Positions 30,173-42,111 of a DNA stretch of 64,000 bases are shown piece after piece (positions within the stretch are counted from its first letter, which is position 1; each line of letters begins with the position of its first letter). The translations under genes and the position numbers were made by a program. Under the pieces are notes generated by a model that did no database searches, had not been told where the DNA came from, and worked only from the letters and a program-made list of their open reading frames with translations. The DNA comes from Cristatella mucedo (taxonomy: Eukaryota; Bryozoa; Phylactolaemata; Cristatellidae), in assembly GCA_009760855.2 (NCBI GenBank), contig WPIO01000103.1, forward strand, positions 1,072,001 through 1,136,000. Direction: 5' to 3'.

Positions 30173-31044
30173 GATCTGAAAATTGCTTGTTTAATAGCCT
30201 TGGCAAACTGAGGCTCATTAGCAGAGCGATATTTAAGTAATGCTAGATTTTATTTGTGACTCACAAATTGGCAAGTGTGTAACGCGTGAGTCAGACCATT
30301 CTCTCTTGGAGCTTCGCCTGCCGGTCGGTCAGTAAATGTGACAGTGATGGCGCTGAGCTTTAGCTGATGCAATCGCGTTAGTGTGTCCGCACGAAGTTTT
30401 CTGCCGTCGTAGCAGTGACGTACTGGCCTCTTCGTGGCGCTTTCGCTAATTCGCTTCTGGCCTCGCTCGCTTGCTGCGGATCTTTCGCGCTGCGCCTGCA
30501 CCGTCTAGCGAGATTTTCGAACGTCGCACGTGTAAACGTTGCATGCGTTGATCCGCTACTTGAACTGGTGATGGTTTCGCGAACATAACCGTCGGGCCAC
30601 CCACGTGTGCCAGCGTAGGTCGCGGCAGCAATAACGTTGCAACCGCCTTAGTTACTGCAGACTACCGTATTTACGGCAGACTCACGTGACGGGGTATGTC
30701 TGAGCGTTCGGCGATGCTTCGGAATTAAATCGCCAACGTACAAAATTAATCATTTATAAACTGTTAACTGCCGTCAGCATCGGAATAAAGTCGTTCGAGC
30801 TGCCTCCGAGCGTGATCTTTTCGTGGAGCTCGTTATCGGTAGCTAGCCGTTCTGCAAGCAGCCCGGCTGGCAGAGTCTAATAAGCATTTTTTTTAGAGCT
30901 CATTGTAAGTTTTATTACTTTATTGGCATATAAAAATCGCTTGCTTTTACATATGATCCCTAAACCAACTTAAATTTCAGTGATGCACAACTACCTAAAC
31001 TCGCTGGAAGAGCGAGATATTTCCGGATGGATCTTTTGTCCGCG
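30173..31044. other. non-coding stretch, no gene seen
   Basis: Moderately GC-rich at 30250-30850, with no domain-bearing frame. Confidence 0.45.
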
Positions 31045-31282
31045 TTTATAAATGCGTGCTGACACTGTGCATGCTGCCACTAACCACATTTGCATGCTGA
31101 CCCTGTGCATGTTACCCCTAACCATATTATTCATTTCGTTTGTTTTTCAAGCATGATTTTACTTACCATTCAACTGCATTTCACTTTACAGCAAATGTAA
31201 AGCGCCTAGAGAGAGGGATTAAGTTCTCTGAGAGCGCTTTATCAAGTGAATTAATAATATTATTATTATTATTATTATAAAC
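31045..31282 (+). repeat. LINE-A 3' end
   Basis: UTR landmarks TGCGTGCTGACACTGTGCAT and TGCTGACCCTGTGCATG, the hairpin AGCGCCTAGAGAGAGGGATT, and an ATT tail (TATTATTATT) at 31255-31280. Confidence 0.92.
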
Positions 31283-31963
31283 TCAATCTGTATTATTTAT
31301 CAAATTCATTGCTGCTGCGCATGAGGTTTTTATTTTGCTAGATTAAAACTAAGCGAATATTCTAGGGAAAATGCGATCAGCCGGAGTTGCTTTAATGACT
31401 CGGCTGTCAGTTTCCGGGAAACCAAAGCCTCTGGGTTCCAGAGGAAGTATGGTTGCGAAGCTGAAACTTAACTTAAAGGAATTGACGGAAGGGCACCTCC
31501 AGGAGTGGAGCCTGCGGCTTAATTTGACTCAACACGGGAAAGCAGCTCACCCGGCCCGGACACTGTGAGCATTGACAGACTGATAACTCTTTCTTGATTC
31601 GGTGGGTGGTGGTGCATATATGTATATATATATATATATATAAATAAATAAATAAATAAATAAATAAATATATATATATATATATATATACTAATTGGTT
31701 GCAATTTCCTATTGACTCGATATTGCATTTACAAAGTCAAAGTAAGTTTAATTCTCATAAAGCACAAGCAAAATTGCCTCTTTGTTGAGCCAATAAAGCC
31801 ATAAAAAAATCTGCCCGCTTTAAAAACAATTCCCAACAATTTCAATGCTTTAGGTGAAGAAGTTTGGATCTTTGATTGACAACTTAACTTGACTCAAGGC
31901 AGATGGAGAAGTCCGGAGGACGGTGGGATGACGTGGGAGATTGTAGGCAGAGAGTGCTAGCTA
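31283..31963. other. AT-rich stretch with microsatellites, no gene seen
   Basis: Holds a (TA)n and (TAAA)n microsatellite at 31615-31691. No gene. Confidence 0.5.
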
Positions 31964-32215
31964 ACGTGAGCTCCGCGATGGCTCTGTCCCACGAGCAGTT
32001 GAAGGCATACGAGTGCGCCTACTCAGAGGGCGAAGCCGCGTGCTTGCTCGAGGCTTGGAGCGTCGCCGAAACCGACGCTTCGGAATCGCCGGCTGGTGCG
32101 TAGCGCAGAGCGGAGGCGGTGGCGCTGTAGGAATGAGGCCAGCATGCGCACGCGGCGAGAGCGTCGTAGATCCCGTCGCGTGGCGTAAGCAGCGGTCACC
32201 CGAAGTGTAAAACGT
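31964..32215 (+). repeat. block related to 24540-24720
   Basis: Its longest frame would read MALSHEQLKAYECAYSEGEA, but the related block at 24540 does not preserve this frame. It is therefore better read as duplicated non-coding DNA or an unclassified element. Confidence 0.55.
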
Positions 32216-32929
32216 ACCCACAACATTTCTCTACGTGCCGCCGACGCGTTCTCGCGAAGTCCGCTGAAATAGATTGCACTGGTCCGGGCTAATACAGCAG
32301 CTCGTCGCAATCCACTGTATTGCACCACAAAACAAACGAAAGAGTTCCGGTGCGAAAAGCTCTTTTTTATTGCATATGACCGTGTATTGTCGATTGAACG
32401 CGCACAATGGATGCAAATTATGCGCTCGCTTATTGAGATGCGACCTACGCGGAATGAGAATTGAAGTTTCGCGAAGCCAATTTCGTCGATTTGCCTCGGA
32501 TTGCGGTATTGGCACTAGCTATTCCTGTCGATTGCCTAGCATAGCCGACGGTTAATATGGAAAACAGCTTATACGATGCAATGGTTTTACTTTGAATGCA
32601 GCTAAATGCTTTAGGCAATGACGATTAGAGTTTCTCGCTGCCAATTTCTTGTCGATTTGTCACGCATTGGTGAATTGACCCGATCCATTGCCGTCTATTG
32701 TGATTCATAGCTCGCAATTGTTAGTGCACGATTGGCTGAAAGGATGCCATTGCCCTTAAAGCACTGCAATGTAATACGTAAGAAAGGTTTAAGCTTGATT
32801 CAGCCACTTTCTATCGAATTACGACGGATCATGATGAAGTGCCCGGGTTCGGCACTCTAAACACGTGGGGGCATCCGGCGATTGCATTACATTGCTTTGG
32901 GCTTTGGGATATCGTTGACATTGCGAAGT
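32216..32929. other. non-coding stretch, no gene seen
   Basis: No recognised gene or repeat on either strand. Confidence 0.45.
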
Positions 32930-33755
32930 ATAACCTTGGGGGTAAGTGGGCAATTGCGTGCTATTGTTCAAAGTCTGGCTACTTTCAGCTACATAACATT
33001 GCTGAAATTTGGGCTTGTTTAGGCAGGGATATCACGTCTAAATTGGTCCATGCATTTGTGACATCCTGTCTTGACTTCTGCAACTCACTGCTTGCTGGCC
33101 TACCGGCATGTGCAATCAGGCGATTACAGCTGGTGCAAAACTCTGCTGTTAGGCTTGTCTGTCGTGAGCGTCGCAGTTGCCACATCACACCACTTCCTGC
33201 CGACCTGCACCGGCTCCCTGTCGAGCAACGCATCGACTTCAAGGCTTCGTCACTCACTTTTAGGTCTCTTAATTCTTTGGCTCCAGCCTACCTATCAGAT
33301 CTACTCCCCCACCGGGCCAAGCATCGTACCACCCGCTTTTTGAAGTCTAACAGTTTACCCATACCTCGTAAAAATCTTAAATTATTTGAAGACGGTGCCT
33401 TTAGTTCGAATGCTCTCAAATCCTGGAACTCGCTCCCAACTTCCGTCACGACATCTCCAGACTTGACCACATTTAAAAAAATACAAAAACGCATATATTT
33501 GTCACAGAATTAAGTGAGTCTCTGGGATTCGTTCTTTATGTGCTTATGCGTGCTGACACTGTGCATGCTACCACTAACCAAACTTGCATGCTGAGCCTGT
33601 GCATGTCGCTCCTAGCCATGTTATTTTTCTTGTTTATTGATTGAGCATGCAACCATTCGATAATGTTTCCTTTGCAGCAAATGTGAAGTACCTAGAAAGA
33701 GATTGAGTCCTCTGATGGTGCTATACCAAATGCATTATTATTATCATTGTTAGTA
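32930..33755 (+). repeat. LINE-A RT C-terminus and 3' end
   Basis: The best-preserved LINE-A C-terminal frame. 32985-33510 reads through TSKLVHAFVTSCLDFCNSLL, AIRRLQLVQNSAVRLVCRER, YLSDLLPHRAKHRTTRF and NSLPTSVTTSPDLTTFKK to a stop, followed by the UTR, the hairpin TACCTAGAAAGAGATTGAG and an ATTATT tail. The family looks like a jockey-superfamily (CR1/L2-like) non-LTR element. It is 5' truncated. Confidence 0.93.
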
Positions 33756-33776
33756 TTAAGCTTACAGCTGATACCG

Positions 33777-33910
33777 ATTCGCTGGTTTGACCCAGTGGTT
33801 GACGTGCTCGGCCCGACCAAGGTCAGGCTGAGGTTGTGGGCTCGAGACCAATAGCGTATGTGAAGTGCCTGAATAGAGATTAAATTCTCTTAAGGCGCTA
33901 CACAACTAAA
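33777..33910 (+). repeat. SINE-B: tRNA-like head with LINE-A-like tail
   Basis: Head GGTTTGACCCAGTGGTTGAC with a B-box-like GGGCTCGAGACC, then a tail GTGAAGTGCCTGAATAGAGA and TTAAATTCTCTTAAGGCGCT that mirrors the LINE-A 3' hairpin. Followed by a (TA)n. Confidence 0.8.
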
Positions 33911-34033
<123 letters not shown>

Positions 34034-34099
34034 CATGCTTTATTTGCTCTGCCGTTCGCTCGTCGCATGCTGGCTGCGAGCACGTGCTCTTCCATGCAG

Positions 34100-37000
34100 G
34101 AGCGCCGTCGGCCATTGGCAACTTCTGCGCGCCTGCCTTTGACGGAATTAGCTGCTGGAATCGGACCGAGTTGGGTCGCACGGCTTTCAGCGAGTGCCCT
34201 CTGATGGACGAAAGTTTCATTTCCGGTAAGGCGGGCTTCCGACCAAGAGCGACGGCAGAATGCACGCATGCACTGCAAAATGGCGTGCTAAAGCTTATAT
34301 TATTTGGCAATGCCAAGTGTCTGCTCATTCGTCAGGCTGCAAATCCGAGCCAAACGTTCACTCGCCAAGTGGTCACGACTTCGCTGTTGCGTTGTATCTA
34401 TCCGCCTGCACTGGTCTTCTTCCAGCCGCGTCTCTCTGCCACGCCTCTCGGCTAATATGAACTTGTGATTGTCTTTTTGATATGATTAAATACCTTTTAA
34501 TTAGGAAATCAAGCTTATCGGACATGCTTTGAGAATGGTTCATGGTCTACACCGGTATACACCGATTGCTATCACTTTGACAATGAAACTGAAGTAAGTG
34601 TCAAGGTTTAGTCGACGTCGCTAAGCTGTGCCAGATAAGCAGCATCTGTAAATGGCTGAAAAGTGGTTAACGGGCTGATAAATAATAATGTATTTGTATT
34701 TGATATTTGTAGCCAATCGATGCAGAACATCTCTACTGGCGGATCTTTCAGGCGGAGGCAGTACGTGACATTACCTTCTATGTCGGCATCCTGTCATTAG
34801 TGATGCTCATTATCGCCTCGATCTTGTTCAAGTACTTCGCGTAAGTTCCGATCATAGTGCGATGTGGAAGGTGCTATGGATTTGTAGGATGTGGCACCTG
34901 CGCAGATAATGCGCTCATTAGTATACAGCTCTGGTTCTTCCTCTGTGCTTTTTTTTTGTTGGAAACACTGAACACATCCGGTGAGAGGTGACTGGCGAGT
35001 AGTTACTTACAGGTATTTAGGTGCTAAAATAAACGTCAGTAACAATGCAGTGGCCGATTGACGGGCCACGAAGAGAATGCGAGCGAACTATACAGTACCG
35101 TTTTGATACAGAATGAAATAATGAAATGAGTTGGCTTGCTCAGAAGGTCAGCATGCTAAACCAAGGATCGTATTATGTCTGTCACTGAGGGAATGAGCCT
35201 TGAGCTTGTAAAGCATAACGTCAAATACGAGATTTAGTCGAAAGATGACGTCATGCGATGTAGCATTGCCGAAAGAGACTTCGGTACTTTTTTGTGAAAC
35301 ATGCTCGACCTAGAAACAATTTCCCTTTACATGCTCAAGTCAATTTCGTAGCATCGATCCAGGTTACATCTACGAAATATTGTGAGAATATTTTTCATAA
35401 TCAAATTTAGATTGGCAAACTGGGAATTTCGAATGGACTAATTGTTTAGATTTGATCCGGCTCCCAAATAGGAAGAAAAGAATAGTGGCAAACAGTAAGT
35501 GCTTAATAGCGAAGGCAAACCAGTCGTCGGCAAGTAAGTTTTTTCGCCGTGTAAGGTGAATTTGGATCGTGGCAAATCAATCGTATGTAAATCTTGTGTT
35601 GGCGTTCTTTTTTGGCTTGAGATGGTTTACTCCAACGAACGAGGTTTTTCTCTGTGTGGTCACGCTACCATGGCATCTTCAGCTGTGCTGTATCACTGCG
35701 TAGGTAATTCCAGTTGGACCACTCTGGTGGCCCACAGCTATTTTTCCCCTTTATTTTTGCGGCCTTAGTTGAAGCTGCTATGTGTTGATCTTGGTGTCGT
35801 CTGTCAAGTTCGTGGCTCACAGCTTCCTTCTGCGTTCCTTCTAAGAGATCGCACCTAAAATGGTCCTTGACCGCACTTCCCGGCGCTGAACTGGGCAAAG
35901 TCCATTCATCTGGCAAACTCACTCGGAAAACTCACGGCAATCGCAACGACAGCGAATTGGTGCACATCTCGACTCTTGCACGTGACACCTGAAAGTAGCA
36001 TGCTTATAGGCTGCTCAACAAGAATACCGATACGGCGCCTCCCTTGGAGCTAATGTAAAGTGCCTGGAAAGAGATTGAGTTCTCTGAAGGTGTTATATCA
36101 ACTGTATTATTACTCTTATTATTGTTATTATTTTGACTAGGCACCAAGAAAGCTGAACAAGCTATATAAACTCACTGTCGTACACTAACCGGAATTACTT
36201 TAACTGATCAAAATGTATGATACCTTAAGAGCTCTGGATAGCAATGTCTTTGACGACTGTTCATCCAATTTTCCTATGCATGCGCCCTTGAATCTGGACC
36301 GCAATTGTTATGTGCATTTGGAGTATAAGAGTACAATGATCTTCCAGTGGCACTGTTAAAATAGACTAAGCACTTATCTTTTTAGGTCGAAAGTAAGCTC
36401 GAGGATAAGAATACACAAGCAGATGGTCTGTTCATACTTGGCGTATTACGTCGTGACTATCATTTTATTTGAACCATATATCACTCTTCGGGAGGGCACA
36501 ACCTATACATCAGAGGTAAGAGTGCACAACTATTCGGAATCTTTTACAGCAATCAAAAAATGCATTTCTCGTGATGGCTGCAAAGTTTTCTAATGTGCTT
36601 TGATTACATCGACGGGCCTATGCTAGCTCCGCGTCTCAGTACGTTCGGAGTGAAACTGTAGCAGCTTACCTCCCGTAGCAGAGATAGCCCTACCTACCAC
36701 ACAGGGTTTGATCTTGATTTCGATGATTGGGGACAGGGATCTAGTGCCCTAGAGTCTTCTGCTCATATCCGACAGGCCAGTTTGGTGTGCTTAAACTGGT
36801 CTCGACTTGCAGTTGTTAGTCTTGTCAAAATGCTTCAACTTTCGTCTCTCTGGCCAGATGAGTGGCAGCATATTAAGAAGTACGTTCGTAAGAACCTCTT
36901 GCTGTGTTTGATGTCTGGAAATATTGAAAGCGTTAATACTCAGGCAGAAAAATGATTTTAAACTGAATATTAAACTAAATCTTCACGTGAGCAATGGCGA

Positions 37001-40000
37001 TTAAGAACACGTGGTTATGTACATTAAACCTGGATTTATAGGAATAACTACTTGTAGAACACTCCAAGCGTTTGGCTGGACTTGAAGGTTTGCTTTTCTA
37101 ATAGGTGACGCTGTTGTGTAACCGTCACCGCGTGCTCGGAATTTAGGTGTCGTCTGCAACAGCTGCCTAAGGTTCGAAAGCTTCGTTAAGAAGACTGCTT
37201 CCACAGCTAACCATCACGTCTGATCTATATCTAAGATTAGGGACTGTCTTCTACGGTGGCATGCAAACAATTTAACTAGCTCATCAGTTCTCCTCGGCTA
37301 GATTACTGTAATTGACCTTTGGCTGGGGTACGAAAAAAGCCACTAGGTCACTGTAGCTGGCAATCAATATTGCTGCAAGGCTAGTTTAAAAATCTCAGAG
37401 GTTTGATGGTTTGATCATTTGTCTCTTTTGCTGAAAGAGCTTGGATGGCTGCCGGTTGATCAACGGATACAGTGCAAAGTTCCCTAAGCTGACCCACAAG
37501 GCCCACCATGGTTTGGCTCCTTCATACCTAGCTAAACTGGAGCACAAGTTTCAGACTCCTCGCGAACTCAGGTTCTCTATGGAAAATTAATTAGCTGTCC
37601 TGTTCCTTCGCTCAAAGACCATTGGCAACATGCTTTTTCTCTGCAGGTCATAGGCTGCGGAACTCACTTCCTCCATTCTCGTGCAACGACATATACCCCC
37701 CCTGCTGCCGACTATGGCACATTCTTTCCAGTGGTCCCGAGGTGCTACTTCCATGCTACTCACTACTTCAATTGCATTCCTGACTAGACTATGCTGCTTT
37801 CCACTTTCTCTTTGTAGCGTTAGATAAAGTCTGTTTGGCTACCGAGTTCGTACCGAAAGCCGCGTAGGCTACGAGTAGGCGATATAAAACTCTCCTGCCT
37901 AACACTCACATAGTCATTGTGGCTCTGTGGATTTAAAGATGGATATTCACAACATTAAAAGAGTTCATATACCTAAATTATATGTAATCACATTTGTGAA
38001 AGGCACTTTAGAGCAGATCCTTGATGACGCATTCATCATAATTGTCAGTCCATCTACATCATAGGTGACTGGATAAAGAGTCCTGCATCAGTATGGGGTT
38101 TCTCGATAGCGCTAAAAAAAAAGGTGCTAAACCATTTCCGGTTTCGGCTGACCGCAAGCACTAGATACATAATTCAAAAGTGCTGATGACGACCTTCGAG
38201 CATCTCCTGAACCGCTACCGGTAAGCGCCTTGCCTAGCATTTATGCTTATGGCGATCTAGCAGATTGTTTCTCTAGATTTTTGTCGCATAGATACGTAAG
38301 ATTAATGACTTCATCTCAAAGGTAACAGCCCACTGAACTCCTTACCCTGAGCTACCTACACCATCCAACTTTTTGCCTTCAAGCCAACCACTTCTGACCT
38401 CATCTCAGAGGTTATCTCCCAGTCTAAGAGCATGACGAGCTCTAGAGACCCTATACCAACTCTTCTCCTTCTAAAATGTAAAGATTAGCTGCTGCCTTGC
38501 ATATCTATAATTATACATACGTCAAAGCCCAAGGTCTGGTTCATCGGCCTTCAAAAAAGAGGTTTTAAGCAATTCATTAACAAGGCTGCACCAAGTCATG
38601 AGTTCCTAAGTGACATCCACCTAGGCTCCCTACCACCCTTTAAATCAAAGACAATGGAGCGAGTAGTGGCAGACCAACTCAACTGTTACATCAAAATTTC
38701 AAACCTAGCAAGCAAGATCTCGCCAGGTTTGAGAGCTAACCAGTCAACAGAGTCAGCACTATGCTGCGAATGTATAACTATCTTTTCAGGAAAGCACTCA
38801 TAAGAGGAATAAAGAAATGAGTGCTGCAGGACTCGAACCTGAGGCCTGCATAGCGAAGTTCGAGTACCTAACTGGTAGGCTAAGACTATTGGGGTCAGAC
38901 TGGCGCGTGTCTTAGTTGCTGCTGAAAATGGCTCAAGGAAGCTGCCGCAACCACACCGCGGTATATTTATCTGCGGTCATTAACAGTTGATTGAATTTAA
39001 ATATATTTAACATGTAGCTGAAATACAGATTTTACGTTAAAAAGGATCTCAAACGTATCTTGGTGCAAAAAATTTCTTAACATGCAGAGGCAGACATGAA
39101 CTATACACCTAATCCACAGCTGCATGCACCCAATCCACAGCTACATGCACCCAACCTACAGCCCCACGCTCCCAATACACAGCTTTATTCACTCTTTATT
39201 CCTTACTTTCGTACGAAGAGGTTAACTTTTGTGTTACTTTATTTGTAGAAATGGTCCTGCAAGTTAATCTTAGCTCTGCTCTACTTCACGCTGCTGGCGA
39301 CTGCATTTTGGTCATTTGTCGAGGGCCTGTATCTGTACATTCGAATCGTCGCAGCAGTCTACCGAAAATACGAGCCGTTCGCTCTGTACTGTGCATTTGG
39401 ATGGGGTAAGACTCGTTTTCAAAAAAATTGAGACACCAGAATGTCAAGCAGAGTAACAGCTCAGTAACATTTAAGTATTGTAATTGGTCAGAAAATTCTC
39501 TGTCGCAGCCACAGTGCCTGCTCAAATTAGTAGAACCAGAGTGGATTTGCATCTAATTGACGGTAAACACGTTTTATATTTTGATATTGAAGGTCTACCA
39601 ACCGTTTTAATTGGCACCTGGAGTGTGTGCATGGAGATGTTTGGCCCACCAGACGTATGCTGGAGCGGTCACTCCAAGCGACCATTCTTCTGGATAGTCA
39701 GCGGTCCGATCTTGGCCTCAACAGTGGTAAGCTAGTTGGCGGCGACAGGTTATCTCTTTATAAGCTGGATTCGTAGACTTTGGTGATAGGAGGCAGCTTA
39801 AATAATTGCCTGCACAGGGAACACGGGTGAGAGTATCGCTACTGCCACCTGCTGGGAAAGGAGGAGAGGCACCTTGTGACTCAGATCACGTAACTTAAAC
39901 ATCCTGCGTTGTGGCTTGCCACTAAACGTGGTCTGACTCGAATTGCTGAGGCGGCTGGTGACGTCTGAGCTTGAGTTGCTAGAAGCAGCAGCACCAGAAG

Positions 40001-42111
40001 TGGTCTTCGCACGGGCCAAAGCTTAGCTTGTTAGACGATGTAAGCTCCTTTGTGCTAACTCAAAACATCGCTGGTCAGGGCAGTCGGCGAGCATCATGTT
40101 GCCGGTCGACTGCATTGGACGACGCGACGATGCGAGCAGACGCGTCATCTCGTCTTCAACGGGCGGCTTGGCATTGTTTTCGAGTGGAGCAGAGCCAAGC
40201 CGGTCTTCTGGCGAAGATCAAATATGGCTGCCAACAAAGCCTAATCCATCGCTTGACTCCCGCGGCGATTAGTCACTAATCCTCGGTAGCCCGCAGAAAA
40301 AGAGTAGCCCGAATAAAAGAGCACCTTTACTTTCTGACATAAAATGCACGTGCATGGAGATGGAATGAATCGTCGAATCCTGGCATGTCCGCGACTAGCC
40401 ATCCGTTGCTCCACCATACCATGCTGAAACTGAATTTTACCACGAACCGCATCTTCACGCTTCCTCTTCAGAATATCTAAAGTGCCGATACAAAGAATTA
40501 GTTCTCCAAGGGAAAATTATAAATGTAGTGCTAATATTATTCTCATACTACTGAGACCTCTAGCCTTGCGCGAGACATGGGAGCGCTCCTTTGCAGGTCA
40601 ACCTTTACGTTGTGGTGCACATCCTCGTCGTGATGACCTCAAAATTGAAGTTGTCTCGCCAGGCTTACAGTGAGCAGAGAAAGTAAGCGAGCGCGCGAGA
40701 TACGACCGACCGTTGCAGCCGCAGTCATTACCCTAGCGTGACACACGAACTGCTTTTTTACGCAGAAAAGCGGCAAAGAGTGCGGCCATGCTGCTTCCGC
40801 TCTTGAATTTGACGTCACTGTTGTTCATCGGAGCACCCTTTCTGGAGGACTTTCCACAAGCTCGCGTCGCTTACAGCATTGTAAATGCTATCATGCAGGC
40901 AATCCAGGTGAGCAGAGAACATTTTGCACAGCGGTTTTTGTGCTTGTGTTTATTGCTCTAGCTGCCACTGTCTTACTGGGAGCTTTGATACTTGTCAAAT
41001 TACATTTTCTGATCAAATTGATTAATTGCTTGTGCTCATAGAATCCTAATCTAAGCAAGTGGGGTATTTAAGAGAGAATGCACACCTCCTTGCTTTGGAT
41101 TATCCCCAATCACTGTCACAGAGGTGCATTTTTAGTTGTGAGCTGATGTGAAAGAAATGCGACGCAAGTTCTATCGTGTAGGAGGTAGGTAGCCACAACA
41201 GAGGACACTTTTAATACTTCCAACGTTAGCCAAAGCCACAATCAAGTTAATGAACTAGAATAAAAACGGTGGCGGTAATTGCTTCACGAAGGAGCAGGGT
41301 GGGATTTCTGATTTTAGAGTTACTATATTCGCATGTCTTTCGGCTGTATGTTTTTCATTTTTATTGTATTACTAAGAATTTCGCTTTGCATTGACACATT
41401 TTCGACTTCGTTGGGCTTGGTGTGCATGGCCACCGGAAATCGCGGGCTATGCAATGCCAAGTCCCAGGGAGCATGCGTTACCGTAGCTAAAGACGTAGGT
41501 CGCTCTGCGATCCTCTGGCCGCTTGTTTGCTATACGATTCTCGGCGCCGACGGACGGCAGACGCGTAAAACGCCCGGGCTCACGAACATCGCATCGCGCC
41601 ACGTTGGTCTCTTTCAGGGAACGCTGATCGCCTGGTTCCATTGCTTCTACGACGAGAAGGTGAGTCGCCGACGCCACGCCAAAGGCGCTCGCCGAGCGCC
41701 CATAAGTAGGCTTTGAGCTCGCGCCAGAGTAAAAGCGTCTGCACGAGAGCAACTCATTCGTCACGATTTTGATAGTTCAGGGCGGAGATGCGTGATGCAG
41801 CGCTCGCTTGATCCACCAGGGCGAAGCGGGCGCGGGGTGGGAGCGCACGCTGAGCGTCGTCGTCTGGCGGTGGTCCAATGCATGCACGCATGCTTCGGTG
41901 ATCGCACACGTCTCTTTTATTCCGACAGGTGCGCTCGGCAATCCTGTCCAAGTGGAGAAAGCTGCGGAATGTCTCGAGCGGTGATCGCGACATTTCCTTG
42001 CGGACAGTGTACTCGACCGCCAGTAACAGTGCTGGATTTTCCGATGGCAGCGCCGTTCAATTCGGCGCCTCAGCCGACATCACACAGCTGGATGTCCAGC
42101 CGGCGAGGTAG
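34100..42111 (+). CDS. class B1 (secretin-family) GPCR, copy 2, ten exons
   Basis: Peptide-hormone or neuropeptide receptor of the plasma membrane. Exons: 34100-34225, 34505-34593, 34713-34840, 36386-36515, 39249-39405, 39593-39726, 40597-40682, 40766-40907, 41618-41659 and 41929-42111. All have AG/GT borders and matching phases, giving 404 residues to TAG. Exons 1-2 hold most of the hormone-receptor domain ([35 protein letters not shown]) with N-glycosylation sites. TM1 follows in exon 3, TM2 in exon 4 ([15 protein letters not shown]), TM3 in exon 5 ([19 protein letters not shown]), TM4 and ECL2 (VCWSG) in exon 6, TM5 across exons 6-7, TM6 in exon 8 ([10 protein letters not shown]) and TM7 across exons 8-9. 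The domain's first Cys and the signal peptide must be on an upstream exon I did not find. Introns hold LINE fragments. AATAAA at 42382-42387 is a possible poly(A) signal. Paralogue of copy 1; subfamily PDF/VIP-like at best. Confidence 0.93.
34841..36049. other. intron of receptor copy 2, no other gene seen
   Basis: Part of the intron 34841-36385. Short frames on both strands lack domains. Confidence 0.6.
36050..36135 (+). repeat. LINE-A 3' tail in receptor intron
   Basis: CTAATGTAAAGTGCCTGGAA, GAGATTGAGTTCTCTGAAGG, then an ATT tail. Confidence 0.85.
36516..37229. other. intron of receptor copy 2, no feature seen
   Basis: Left part of the intron 36516-39248. No repeat family or gene recognised. 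Confidence 0.55.
37230..37956 (+). repeat. LINE-B RT C-terminus and 3' end
   Basis: Decayed RT region with a RLDYCN-type segment near 37300 and [13 protein letters not shown]-type at 37445-37480. [19 protein letters not shown]-type follows at 37485, then the YSPCCRL region and the 3' UTR ending in TGTGGATTTAAAGATGGATA. It lies in an intron of receptor copy 2. Confidence 0.8.
38340..38800 (+). repeat. LINE-A-like reverse-transcriptase fragment
   Basis: Frames related to the RT region of the 43.6-46.9 kb copy. 38650-38760 reads [20 protein letters not shown] in one frame, equivalent to ERVEADLLNSYIETSNFASK there. Upstream parts match the preceding TPLLLL-type region. In an intron of receptor copy 2. 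Confidence 0.75.
38815..38900 (-). repeat. tRNA-like sequence, SINE head or tRNA relic
   Basis: On the minus strand it has TAGCCTACCAGTTAGG (A-box-like) and AGGTTCGAGTCC (a good B box) 30-odd bases apart. I could not close an acceptor stem, so a functional tRNA gene is not claimed. Confidence 0.4.
38901..39248. other. end of receptor intron, minor tandem repeat
   Basis: 39108-39170 contains about three diverged copies of a TCCACAGCTGCATGCACCCAA-like 20-mer. Otherwise nothing recognised. Confidence 0.5.
40470..40548 (+). repeat. degenerate LINE-A 3' tail
   Basis: ATCTAAAGTGCCGATACAAA, GAATTAGTTCTCCAAGGG, then an AT-rich end. Weak similarity, in the intron before the TM5 exon of receptor copy 2. 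Confidence 0.4.
40908..41617. other. intron of receptor copy 2, no other gene seen
   Basis: One long frame at 41333-41716 overlaps the short TM7 exon in the wrong register and is not a gene. Confidence 0.6.

Noticed and set aside
41333-41716. 127-codon plus-strand frame
   Set aside because: It overlaps the 42-nt receptor exon 41618-41659 in the wrong register, and its remainder is intron sequence.
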